Assembly: GCA_041389495.1 (NCBI GenBank)
Contig: JAWKRT010000004.1
Span: 248,001 to 312,000 of the forward strand
DNA length: 64,000 bases
Source of the DNA: Myxococcota bacterium
Lineage (GTDB): Bacteria; Myxococcota_A; UBA9160; UBA4427
Reading direction: 5' to 3'
Positions 24,906 to 32,815 of the stretch are shown here, one piece after another. The stretch's first letter is position 1, and each line of letters begins with the position of its first letter. The translations under genes were made by a program, and so were the position numbers. Under the pieces are notes generated by a model. The model was not told where the DNA came from and searched no databases. It saw only the letters and a list, made by a program, of their open reading frames with translations.

Positions 24906-25762
24906 TAGCGTTCGGCTCCCACCTCGCCGGGCGTCATCGACGTTCCGATCGTGCGGATCGTAGTCATCGACTTCGCCTTGCGCTCGACGAGCTCGCGGGT
25001 CGCGGGGCGCTGGTCCGCCGCGTAGGCGGCGAGCAGCACGCGATCGGCGAGCAGGCTGATCAGTCGCGGGCAGCCGTGGGAGAACGCGAAGAAGGCCGGC
25101 TCGACACCGGGCTCGAAGACGTCCTCGAAGCGACCGCCCGCGACGGAGAGGCGATGCGCGAGGTAGTCGTGGACGTCGGCCTCGGCGAGCGGCTCGACGT
25201 GGTGCTCGATCGCGATCCGCTGGCGGAGCTGGCGGAGCGACGGATGCGAGAGCTTGCGCAGCAGCTCGGGCTGCCCGGTGAGCACGATCTGCATGAGCTT
25301 CTCGGTGTCGGTCTCGAGATTCGAGAGGAGGCGCACCTCTTCGAGCGCCGCGGCGTCGAGGTTCTGCGCTTCGTCGATGATGAGCACCGTGTTGCGGCGG
25401 GCGCGCAGCCGCTCGAGCAGCATCCGGTTGAGCGCGATCAGGTAGTCCGCCTTCGTCTGCATCGCGCCCTCGAGGCCGAACTCGGCCGCGATCAGCTTCA
25501 GCAGGTCGAGAGGGGAGAGGTCGATCGTGTTGAGGATGAGCGCGGTGTCGGTGTCGGGGGGGATCTGGTCGAGCGCAGCGCGCAGCAGGGTCGTCTTGCC
25601 GGTCCCGACCTCGCCCGTGAGGAGCAGGAACCCCTTGTGCCGCGTGATGCCGTAGACGAGCGCGGCGAGGCCTTCCTTGTGGGTGTCGGAGAGCCACAGG
25701 AACCGCGGATCGGGCGTCAGCGAGAAGGGCGGCTCTTTGAGGCCGAAGAAGGCTTCGTACAT
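24905..25762 (-). CDS. AAA ATPase of the PEP-CTERM/XrtA locus (ExeA/TIGR03015-like)
   Basis: 285 residues. The start MYEAFFGLKEPPFSLTPDPR is typical of the ExeA-like group. Walker A is GEVGTGKTTLLR, Walker B is VLIIDEAQNL, and GQPELLRKLSHPSLRQLRQR is the sensor region. Members next to exosortase-linked glycan genes are called TIGR03015; their role is thought to be in secretion or assembly but is not settled. It leads the minus-strand operon of kinase, Wzz-like and exosortase-like genes, reading away from the large intergenic region. Confidence 0.85.
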   Translation of the reverse strand: MYEAFFGLKEPPFSLTPDPRFLWLSDTHKEGLAALVYGITRHKGFLLLTGEVGTGKTTLLRAALDQIPPDTDTALILNTIDLSPLDLLKLIAAEFGLEGAMQTKADYLIALNRMLLERLRARRNTVLIIDEAQNLDAAALEEVRLLSNLETDTEKLMQIVLTGQPELLRKLSHPSLRQLRQRIAIEHHVEPLAEADVHDYLAHRLSVAGGRFEDVFEPGVEPAFFAFSHGCPRLISLLADRVLLAAYAADQRPATRELVERKAKSMTTIRTIGTSMTPGEVGAER

Positions 25763-25952
25763 GCGGCTTCCTTGTCGTCACCCGACACGCGTTCGATGAT
25801 AGGTGCGCTCGCGGCCCGTCACCCGCAGTGAGTGCCGCCGACCGCGGCGAGGTAACACCCCCTCTGCCGGGCCTGCAGTGCCGAACGAGCGGGCGAGCTC
25901 CGACCCCGGGCCGCCCTGATCGGATCCGGTGAAAACCTAATTCAAAGTGGCT

Positions 25953-25985
25953 GGACACCCCCGGACACCATGGTATACACCGGGG
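25953..25985. promoter_or_regulatory. Repeat cluster, possible regulator binding site
   Basis: GGACACC occurs twice at 25953 and 25963, exactly ten bases apart. The second copy runs into the palindrome ACCATGGT, and CCCCGG at 25959 pairs with CCGGGG at 25980. It lies about 220 bases upstream of the sigma-54 promoter, a usual distance for an enhancer-binding protein. That function is a guess from position and symmetry. Confidence 0.4.
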
Positions 25986-26201
25986 TCGGCGGCGGTTTCA
26001 TCCTTTCTTCATCGAGCGAGGGGCGGTTCGAGGCATCGGGTCGTGCGACACCGTGCACGGCGATCGAGGCGGGCCGGCTGCTGCGCAGGTTCCTTCACGC
26101 CGGGCGGCACGAATGCCCACGAAACGGCCACTCGCTTGCCCTCGCGCGCGATGATGGAGCGGTGAGAGTCACCTCCGGGCGGCCGCGGCGGTGCGTGCAC
26201 C

Positions 26202-26217
26202 TGGCACGCCGCTTGCG
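26202..26217 (+). promoter_or_regulatory. Sigma-54 (-24/-12) promoter
   Basis: TGGCACG, four bases, then TTGCG matches the RpoN consensus TGGCACG-N4-TTGC at every key position, with the invariant GG and GC ten bases apart. It reads towards the initiating phosphoglycosyltransferase gene 121 bases downstream. PEP-CTERM glycan loci are known to use RpoN with the PrsK/PrsR system, which fits. Confidence 0.75.
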
Positions 26218-26337
26218 CTCGTCCGGCGACGACACCGGACGCAGCGAGGCGGCCCGAGCCCGCCGAGCACGGTGCGGTAGCCCGCGCGGGAAGGACGGCG
26301 GAACCGCAGCCGCAGCGAGAAGGAACCTACGGCGAGG

Positions 26338-27744
26338 ATGCTGAAGGAGCGCGGACGACAGCTGCACCTGGCGTTCATGGTGATCGACGCGGCCCTCACG
26401 GTCGGGTTGTTCGCCTGGGTGGCGCGCCAGATGATCCGCCGGCCCGAGACGGTGACCGAGGTGGGTCTCGTGACCCTCCTCGCGCTCGCCGCGATCTCGG
26501 GTCTCGCGTGGCCGCTGATCCTCGGGCGCTTCGGGATCTACGAGTCGCAGCGGCGCGACGCCCTGAGCCAGACCTTCGCGCGCCTCCTCGCCGGGAACGG
26601 CCTCGGCGCGCTCCTGCTCTCGGGCCTCGCCGCGCTGCTCGACGCGCCGCTCGCCCCGGCGTTCCCGCTCGTGTTCGCGACCACGACGTTCTTCGCGCAG
26701 GCGACGCTGCGCGCCGGCCTCTACGGCGTCCTCCACGTCGCGCGCCGCACGGGACACAACACGCGCACCGTCGTCGTGATCGGCGCCGGACCGCGCGCGT
26801 CGCGGGCCCTCGCGACGATCGACCAGCACCCGGAGTGGGGCCTGCGCGTGCTCGGCTTCGTCGACGACGGCGAGCCCGGCTTCGCGCCGCACGTCCCGGT
26901 CGAGCTCATCCACAAGATGGTCGAGCTGCCGGGCCTCCTGCGGGACTCGTCCGTCGACGAGGTGCTGGTCGCGTGCCCGCGTTCGATGCTCGACTCGCTG
27001 GTCCCGGTCGTGCGCGAGTGCGCCCAGATCGGCGTGCCCGTCACGCTCCTGACGGACCTGTTCGGCGACGAGCTCCCGCCGCCGCGCGTGGGCCGCTTCG
27101 ACTCGCTCGGGACGGTCACGTTCGCGCCCGTGCACCACAACGAGATGGAGCTCGCCGTGAAGCGCGGCGTCGACATCGCGGGCGCGACGCTCGGGCTCCT
27201 GCTCGCCGCGCCGGTCGTCGGGCTCGCGGCGCTCGCGATCAAGCTCGACGACGGCGGGCCGGTGCTGTTCCGGCAGTGGCGCTGCGGCCTGAACGGCCGT
27301 CAGTTCCCGATGCTCAAGCTGCGGACGATGGTGCCGGACGCCGACCGCATGAAGGCCGACCTGCTCCACCTCAACGAGCTCGACGGTCCGGTGTTCAAGA
27401 TCAAGGACGACCCGCGCGTGACGCGCGTCGGGCGCGTGCTGCGCAAGTGGAGCATCGACGAGCTCCCGCAGTTCTGGAACGTGCTGATCGGCGAGATGAG
27501 CCTCGTCGGTCCGCGCCCGCCGACACCCGACGAAGTCGTGTTGTACGAAGGCGGCGATCGCCGCCGCCTGTCCATGCGTCCGGGTCTCACGTGTCTGTGG
27601 GCCGTGGCGGGACGAAACCAGATCCGCTTCGACGAGTGGATGCGACTCGATCTCGAGTACATCGACACGTGGGATCTCGGCCAGGACTTCCGCATCCTGG
27701 CGCGCACGATCCCCGCGATCCTCAGCGGACGCGGCGCGAGCTAG
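26338..27744 (+). CDS. Initiating polyprenyl-phosphate glycosylphosphotransferase (TIGR03013/WbaP-like)
   Basis: 468 residues. Four N-terminal membrane spans (residues 1-140) are followed by a Rossmann-like domain (TVVVIGAGPRASRAL). The C-terminal catalytic domain is entered by VKRGVDIAGATLGLLLAAPV and holds MLKLRTMVPDAD, WSIDELPQFWNVL, MSLVGPRPPTPDEV and RPGLTCLWAVAGRNQ. Such enzymes transfer a sugar phosphate from a UDP-sugar to undecaprenyl phosphate, starting repeat-unit synthesis at the inner membrane. It is alone behind the sigma-54 promoter. This places the first committed step under RpoN control. The exact sugar is not known. Confidence 0.9.
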   Translation: MLKERGRQLHLAFMVIDAALTVGLFAWVARQMIRRPETVTEVGLVTLLALAAISGLAWPLILGRFGIYESQRRDALSQTFARLLAGNGLGALLLSGLAALLDAPLAPAFPLVFATTTFFAQATLRAGLYGVLHVARRTGHNTRTVVVIGAGPRASRALATIDQHPEWGLRVLGFVDDGEPGFAPHVPVELIHKMVELPGLLRDSSVDEVLVACPRSMLDSLVPVVRECAQIGVPVTLLTDLFGDELPPPRVGRFDSLGTVTFAPVHHNEMELAVKRGVDIAGATLGLLLAAPVVGLAALAIKLDDGGPVLFRQWRCGLNGRQFPMLKLRTMVPDADRMKADLLHLNELDGPVFKIKDDPRVTRVGRVLRKWSIDELPQFWNVLIGEMSLVGPRPPTPDEVVLYEGGDRRRLSMRPGLTCLWAVAGRNQIRFDEWMRLDLEYIDTWDLGQDFRILARTIPAILSGRGAS

Positions 27745-27748
27745 GCGG

Positions 27749-28417
27749 TCAGAAGACGCGCGTCGCGATGTTCGCCGCCGAAGCGCCGGGCCCGGCGATC
27801 GACGTGAACGGGAACAGGATCGACTGGATCAGGTAGCCGAACTGCCCGAGCGGGGTCGGCCGGACGACGATGATGTCGCCGCCCTCGAGCAGCACGTTGG
27901 TCGACAGGTCGCCGCGCTGGATGGCCGCCATGTTCACGCGCATGACGGTCGTCTGCTCGCCGTCGGTCCGGATCAGCCGCACGCGGCTCTCCCATGCGAG
28001 GAAGCCCATGCCGCCCTGGCGCGCGATCGCATCCGCGACGCGGGTCTGCTGGGTGAGCGCCACCGTGCCTTCGCGCCCGACCTCGCCGAACACCGCGACG
28101 ACGTTGCTCTGCGCGCGCTCGACCGCGACCGTCACGCGCGCGTCGCGCTTGAAGCGCGCGATCCGCTGCTCGATGTCGGTCGCGATCTCCTCTGTCGTGC
28201 GATCCGCGGCCTTCACGTCGCCGATCAGATCGAACGTGATGTAGCCGTCGGGTCGCACCGTGGCGGTGCGCTGGATCATCGGATCCGGAAGCACGCGGAT
28301 GTCGAGGACATCGGGCGCGCCGATGCGGTAGGCGGAGGGAATCGGAGCGACGGGCGGAGGCGCCGAGGCGCAGCCAGCGAGGAGTGCCGTGGCGACGGCG
28401 ACGGCGACGCGTCGCAT
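27749..28417 (-). CDS. Wza-like polysaccharide export lipoprotein
   Basis: 222 residues. The signal ends in a lipobox, ATALLAGC, with Cys at 16. The polysaccharide export domain follows (YRIGAPDVLDIRVLPDP, TVRPDGYITFDLIGDVKA), then one SLBB-like domain (VVAVFGEVGREGTVALTQQ) and the terminal LLEGGDIIVVRP. It is shorter than E. coli Wza, as in PEP-CTERM export proteins. It would form the outer-membrane channel for the glycan. I start at ATG 28417, because earlier in-frame residues precede the signal peptide. The gene converges on the transferase gene with a four-base gap. Confidence 0.85.
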   Translation of the reverse strand: MRRVAVAVATALLAGCASAPPPVAPIPSAYRIGAPDVLDIRVLPDPMIQRTATVRPDGYITFDLIGDVKAADRTTEEIATDIEQRIARFKRDARVTVAVERAQSNVVAVFGEVGREGTVALTQQTRVADAIARQGGMGFLAWESRVRLIRTDGEQTTVMRVNMAAIQRGDLSTNVLLEGGDIIVVRPTPLGQFGYLIQSILFPFTSIAGPGASAANIATRVF

Positions 28418-28574
28418 GGCCACGTGGTGGGCCGGTGAGCCGATCCGGATTCGCACGCTTCCCCCTCCGTCGACGCCCGCGTCGAATCGGGCCGGCCGCA
28501 TGGTACCGGCGCCTAACGGCGCGTCGTGTGGGGACACACCGGCACCCGACGATGCGTGGCGAGGAGTCGCCCGC

Positions 28575-28892
28575 TCAGTGCGCCTGGTACAGGAAGCAGG
28601 TGTGCCCGATCTGGATCTCGTCGCCGTCCTGGAGCTCGGCCGAGCGCACGCGCTTGCCGTTGACCTTGGTTCCGTTCGTCGACTGCAGATCCTCGATCAC
28701 GTGACCGCCGGTGGTCTCGTCGGCGAGGATCACCGCGTGCTCGCGACTGATGCCCTCGTCGAGCAGCGTGATGTCGGTCGTCGGATTGCGGCCGATCAGC
28801 GTCTCGTCCTTGCCGAGCTCGTAGGTCATGCCGGCGAACTCGCCGTTGCGGATCTCGAGTCGTGCCACTGGCGTACCCACAGCCCTGGTCAT
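28575..28892 (-). CDS. Small FHA-domain protein
   Basis: 105 residues that are essentially one FHA domain: LIGRNPTTDITLLDEGISR holds the Arg that binds phosphothreonine and the Ser-Arg-Glu-His region, and DLQSTNGTKVNGKRV the Asn-Gly motif. FHA domains read phosphothreonine on partner proteins. No other domain or membrane span is present, so it probably acts as an adaptor for a Ser/Thr kinase signal. It follows the nitrilase-like gene in the same direction, with 107 bases between. Confidence 0.9.
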   Translation of the reverse strand: MTRAVGTPVARLEIRNGEFAGMTYELGKDETLIGRNPTTDITLLDEGISREHAVILADETTGGHVIEDLQSTNGTKVNGKRVRSAELQDGDEIQIGHTCFLYQAH

Positions 28893-28999
28893 GAACGCGC
28901 GCCCCTCCCGGTCGGTGCGCTCGGCGCACCGCGGCACCCGCGCATCTTCGGTTGGCACGCGCGGCTGCTTGAGAGGTGCGACCACCGTGCGCGTCGCGC

Positions 29000-29794
29000 T
29001 CACAGCCTCCGGTTGCGGAGCGACGGGACGGCGCGGCGCGCGCGCTCGATCGCCGCAGGGTCGCAGTCGGCGACGAGCACCGTCGGCTCGTCGCCCGCTC
29101 GTGCGAGCACGCCTCCCCACGGATCGACGACGAGCGAGTGGCCGAAGCTCGCGCGGTCGGGGCCATGGTGGCCGCACTGCGCGGGAGCCAGCACGAAGCA
29201 CTGGCTCTCGATCGCACGGGCGCGCAGGAGCACCTCCCAGTGCGCGGCGCCCGTCTCGCGCGTGAATGCGCTCGGCACGCAGAGCCAGCGCGCGCCCGCG
29301 TCGACGAGGCGCCGGTACAGCTCGGGGAAGCGGAGGTCGTAGCAGATCGACAGGCCGACCCCGCCGAACGGCGTCGCGACGACGATCGGATCGCGGCCGG
29401 GAGCGTAGACGTCCGACTCTCGGAAACGGCCGCTGCCATCCAGGTCGACGTCGAACAGGTGGATCTTCCGGTACCGCCCGGCGACGCGGCCGTCGGGAGC
29501 GAGCACGAGCGTCGTGTTGTGCAGCCGGCCGTCGCGCGCGGGCTCGGGGATGCTCCCGCCGAGCAGCCAGACGCCGCGCTCGCGCGCGACCTCCGACAGC
29601 CACCCGGCGACGCGCGTCGCGAGCGCTCCGGGCTCCGGGATGCGCGCGCCCTCGCGCCGCAGGAAGGCGAACGCCTCGGGGAGGGCGACGAAGGCCGCTC
29701 CGGCCGCCACGCCCTCGTCGATGCCGGCGCGCGCGGCCGCGAGGTTGCGCTCGACGTCGTCCGTCGAGGACAGCTGCACGAGCGCGACGCGCAC
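29000..29794 (-). CDS. Carbon-nitrogen hydrolase (nitrilase superfamily, Nit1/Nit2-like)
   Basis: 264 residues. The catalytic Glu-Lys-Cys set is visible in VALPEAFAF, YRKIHLFDVD and SICYDLRFPELYR. These enzymes cleave amides; Nit1/Nit2 types act on deaminated glutathione or omega-amides of 2-oxo acids. The closing PAIERARRAVPSLRNRR is typical of the group. Start GTG 29794 (RVALVQLSS) begins at the first strand. It lies 14 bases downstream of the AAA regulator gene and is probably co-transcribed. A link to glycan synthesis is not evident. Confidence 0.85.
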   Translation of the reverse strand: MRVALVQLSSTDDVERNLAAARAGIDEGVAAGAAFVALPEAFAFLRREGARIPEPGALATRVAGWLSEVARERGVWLLGGSIPEPARDGRLHNTTLVLAPDGRVAGRYRKIHLFDVDLDGSGRFRESDVYAPGRDPIVVATPFGGVGLSICYDLRFPELYRRLVDAGARWLCVPSAFTRETGAAHWEVLLRARAIESQCFVLAPAQCGHHGPDRASFGHSLVVDPWGGVLARAGDEPTVLVADCDPAAIERARRAVPSLRNRRL

Positions 29795-29808
29795 CGGCGC
29801 TTCCCGAT

Positions 29809-30759
29809 CTAGGAGCGGAAGTCCTGCGGGTCGACGCCCGTCCTGCGGATGACGTCGTAGAAGTCCTTGCGGTCCTTCTTCGCGAGGCGCGCCGCGCGGC
29901 TGATGTTGCCGCCACAGCGTCGCAGCAGACTCTCGACGTAGCGCGTCTCGAACGCGCGCTTCGCCTCCTTGAACGACGGGATGTCGTCGCCCTCGGTCGC
30001 GAGCATCAGCGCCTCGATCGAGATCGCGCCTCCGCCCGCCAGGCGGAGCGCCTGCCGGACGCGCTCGCGCAGCTCGCGCACGTTCCCGGGCCACGGCTCC
30101 TCGACGAGCCAGCGGCGCGCCTCCGCCGTGAAGCCCACCGGCGCGACGCCCTGCTGCTCGGCGAACTGCGCCAGGAACTGGGCGGCGAGCGCGGGGATGT
30201 CCTCGACGCGCTCGGCCAGCGACGGAACCTCGATCTCCGTCCAGCCGCCGGGCACGGAGGCTCCGTCGTCGACCGCGATCAGGATGCGGGCGCGCAGCGG
30301 CGCCGCCTCGGCGAGGCCGTCGCTGCGATAGGTGCCTTCCTCGACGGCGCGGACGACCGCGCCGCGCGCGGCATCGCTCAGCAGCCCGAAGTCGCGCAGC
30401 AGGAGCGTCCCGTCGCCCGCGCGCTCGAGGGCTCCGCCGGGATGGAAGATCTCGGCGATCTGCCGGGAGACGGCGATCGCCGCGATCGACAGGTCGACGA
30501 AGGGCGCCGCCTCTCGCGCGCTCCATCCGTGGATCGCCCGCGCGAGATGCGTGCGGCCGGTGCCCGGAGCGCCGACGAGTGCGACCGGCCCGCGAGCGCG
30601 CGCGGCCGCCGTCGCGAGATCGACCGCGCGCATGATGGCCGCGCTCGAGCCCACGATGCGCTCGGCGACCCGCCGCTCTCCGGCGGCCGGCGACGGCCGC
30701 GATGTGGCAGACTCGGCGGCGTCGGCTGCAACGCCCTCCGTCGATCGCGATTCGCTCAT
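29809..30759 (-). CDS. Sigma-54-activator-like protein with degenerate AAA+ motifs and Fis-type HTH
   Basis: 316 residues. The AAA+ module runs from about 35 to 245. Walker A reads GAPGTGRT (63-70), with Arg for the usual Lys. The Walker B region reads GTLLLRDF where GTLFLDE is expected, and no GAFTGA loop is present. The WPGNVRELRERVRQA motif is intact, and the end (GGNISRAARLAKKDRKDFYD) is a good Fis-type helix-turn-helix. It has no receiver or sensor domain. It probably binds DNA but should not remodel RNA polymerase by ATP hydrolysis, so a repressor or decoy role is more likely. A near-perfect sigma-70 promoter precedes it. Confidence 0.75.
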   Translation of the reverse strand: MSESRSTEGVAADAAESATSRPSPAAGERRVAERIVGSSAAIMRAVDLATAAARARGPVALVGAPGTGRTHLARAIHGWSAREAAPFVDLSIAAIAVSRQIAEIFHPGGALERAGDGTLLLRDFGLLSDAARGAVVRAVEEGTYRSDGLAEAAPLRARILIAVDDGASVPGGWTEIEVPSLAERVEDIPALAAQFLAQFAEQQGVAPVGFTAEARRWLVEEPWPGNVRELRERVRQALRLAGGGAISIEALMLATEGDDIPSFKEAKRAFETRYVESLLRRCGGNISRAARLAKKDRKDFYDVIRRTGVDPQDFRS

Positions 30760-30799
30760 GGCCCGATCACCCCGTAGGCGGTTTCCCGACTGGCGGCGA

Positions 30800-30828
30800 A
30801 AATTATTTAGATATCGGAAACTTGTCAA
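30800..30828 (-). promoter_or_regulatory. Sigma-70-type promoter for the AAA regulator operon
   Basis: On the minus strand TTGACA (30828-30823) is followed after exactly 17 bases by TAATTT (30805-30800). The surrounding DNA is strikingly AT-rich for this genome. Transcription would start near 30793, about 35 bases before the ATG at 30759. Confidence 0.7.
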
Positions 30829-30863
30829 TCCTTTTTGCGAGTCGATGAAGGTGCCGGCCCGCG

Positions 30864-32783
30864 GTGGGGCCCATCCTGGGGCCGCGCCCGGCTCCGGATT
30901 CTAGCGAGGCCAGCGCGCCGAGGAGTTCGCCCATCACTCGAAGGCAGGGGCTCGAGAAGGCGGGAATCCAGATCCTTTCCGACGCGGTGATCGACCAGAT
31001 CGCCGCCGGCGAGGTGGTGGAGCGGCCGGCGTCCGTCGTGAAGGAGCTGGTCGAGAACGCGATCGACGCCGACGCGTCGCGCGTGCGCGTCGAGGTGCGC
31101 GAGGGCGGCCTCGCGTGGATCGCGGTGACCGACGACGGCGTCGGGCTCTCGCCCGCCGACGCGCACCTCTGCCTGCAGCGGCACGCCACGAGCAAGCTCA
31201 CCGGCGCAGCCGACCTGATGCACATCGCAACATTCGGATTCCGCGGCGAGGCGCTGCCCTCGATCGCCTCCGTCTCGCGCATGCGGCTGCGCACCCGGCT
31301 CCGCGGGTCGCAGGGCGCGGGCTACGAGATCCGCCTCGACGGCGGGCGCGTCGCGGGCGAGGGCGAGGTCGGCGCACCGGAGGGCACCCGCATCGAGGTC
31401 GCCGACCTGTTCGCCAACGTGCCCGCGCGCCGCAAGTTCCTGAAGGCCGCGACCACGGAGTGGACGCACGTCGCCGATCGCATGACGCGCTTCGCGCTCG
31501 CCCTGCCGGGCGTGCACTTCGAGCTGCAACGCGACGACCGCGCGCCCGTCGTGTGGCCCGCCACGGCCGAGCCGCTCGACCGCGTCGCGGCCGTGCTGTC
31601 CGAGCCCGAAGCGCGCGCGCTCGTCGCGACGGCGTACGAGGACGCGAGCGCCCACGTCGAGGCGTTCGTGTCCACGCCCGAGCACACGCGCCCGAACACG
31701 AACGGCCTCTACCTCTTCGTGAACGGCCGACCGGTGCGCGACCGGCTCGTGCGCCAGGCCGTGCTCGAGCCCTATCGCGACTGGCTCCCGCGCGGTCGGT
31801 TCCCGACCGCCGTCGTCTTCCTCACCGTCCCGACCGAGCGCGTCGACGTGAACGTCCACCCCGCGAAGTGGGAGGTGCGGTTCGCCGAGCCGCGCGACGT
31901 GCACCGCGCCATCCGCCGCGCGATCCGCGCCGCGATCGCCGAGCGCTCGTGGCTCGGCGGGGGAGGGCGCGCGCCCGGGCTCGCCGGCGCGGGGCGCGTC
32001 GAGGACGCGCCGGGCGCGTCGCCCTCGGCCGACGCCCTCGGCACCGCGCGCCGCCGCGACGGCGCGCGCGCGGACGCGACGACGGACTGGATCTTCGCGC
32101 CGCACGCCGGGTCGGCCGACGCAGCAGCTGCGAACGCCGCCGGCCGCGATGCGGCCGCGGAAACGGCGGCGCGCGGGCTCCGCTTCGCCGACCTGCGTCC
32201 GATCGGGCAGCTGCGCGCGAGCTACCTGCTCGTCGAGGGCGACGAAGGGCTGCTCCTCGTCGATCAGCACGCCGCGCACGAGCGCATCCTCTACGAGCGG
32301 TTGCGCTCCCAGGCGCTCGGCGGCGGCGTCCAGGCGCAGGGCCTGCTCGCACCGGCGCTCGTGCGGCTCGACCCCGCGGCGGCCGCCGCTCTCGGCGAGC
32401 ACGCCGAGGCGATCGCGCGGCTCGGCTTCGACGTCGAGCCATTCGGCGACGCAGCGGTGCTCGTGCGCGCGGTTCCGTGCGAGCTCGCGGGGCGGTCGCC
32501 CGAGGCGCTCGTCGGCGAGCTCGCGCGAGAGCTCGCCGACGAGGGCGTGCGCGGCGACGCCGGCGACCAGGCCGCGCGCTGGCTGCCCGTCCTCGACCGG
32601 CTGTTCGCGACCCTCGCGTGTCACGCCGCGCGCCGCTTCGGCGACGTGCTCCCGCCCGACGAACAGCGGGCACTGTTGCGCGGCCTCGACGACATCCCGT
32701 GGTCGCCGACCTGCCCGCACGGGCGCCCGGTCGCCGTCGCCGTCGACTTCGCCGACATCGAGCGCCGCTTCGGCCGGCGCTGA
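30864..32783 (+). CDS. mutL: DNA mismatch repair protein MutL, endonuclease type
   Basis: 639 residues. The GHKL ATPase shows IAAGEVVERPASVVKELVEN, DDGVGL and FRGEALPSIASV. After a disordered Ala/Arg linker (about residues 345-435), the C-terminal domain has DQHAAHERILYE, which is the metal endonuclease motif, plus ACHAARRF and CPHGRPV. MutL couples MutS to strand removal; with this motif it nicks DNA itself, as in bacteria lacking MutH. GTG 30864 is the only reasonable start, although family members usually begin about 35 residues later, near GIQILSDAV. miaA follows 32 bases downstream, a common pairing. Confidence 0.92.
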   Translation: MGPILGPRPAPDSSEASAPRSSPITRRQGLEKAGIQILSDAVIDQIAAGEVVERPASVVKELVENAIDADASRVRVEVREGGLAWIAVTDDGVGLSPADAHLCLQRHATSKLTGAADLMHIATFGFRGEALPSIASVSRMRLRTRLRGSQGAGYEIRLDGGRVAGEGEVGAPEGTRIEVADLFANVPARRKFLKAATTEWTHVADRMTRFALALPGVHFELQRDDRAPVVWPATAEPLDRVAAVLSEPEARALVATAYEDASAHVEAFVSTPEHTRPNTNGLYLFVNGRPVRDRLVRQAVLEPYRDWLPRGRFPTAVVFLTVPTERVDVNVHPAKWEVRFAEPRDVHRAIRRAIRAAIAERSWLGGGGRAPGLAGAGRVEDAPGASPSADALGTARRRDGARADATTDWIFAPHAGSADAAAANAAGRDAAAETAARGLRFADLRPIGQLRASYLLVEGDEGLLLVDQHAAHERILYERLRSQALGGGVQAQGLLAPALVRLDPAAAAALGEHAEAIARLGFDVEPFGDAAVLVRAVPCELAGRSPEALVGELARELADEGVRGDAGDQAARWLPVLDRLFATLACHAARRFGDVLPPDEQRALLRGLDDIPWSPTCPHGRPVAVAVDFADIERRFGRR

Positions 32784-32815
32784 GCACACGGCGCGTCGGC
32801 TACGCTCGGCGCCCC

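Larger units (their letters stand above)
25763..26337. other. 575-base divergent control region
   Basis: No gene is visible here. The region separates the ATPase operon from the initiating transferase gene. It holds an unusually AT-rich patch (25931-25950), a cluster of short direct and inverted repeats (25953-25985), and a strong sigma-54 promoter (26202-26216). The transferase leader after that promoter would be about 110 bases long. Short open frames here have Arg/Gly-rich translations and no ribosome sites. Confidence 0.6.

Noticed and set aside
25947..26165. Short open frames inside the 575-base control region
   Set aside because: No ribosome-binding sites, and the translations are Arg/Gly-rich like other non-coding GC-rich frames.
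28524..28545. GTGTGGGGACACAC inverted repeat upstream of the export lipoprotein
   Set aside because: The stem is only four to five bases and has no promoter or gene end next to it in a sensible place.
30864..30968. MutL N-terminal extension of about 35 residues as a separate upstream peptide
   Set aside because: It is continuous with MutL and no later start codon exists, so it is treated as an N-terminal extension, although a non-standard start near GIQILSD cannot be excluded.
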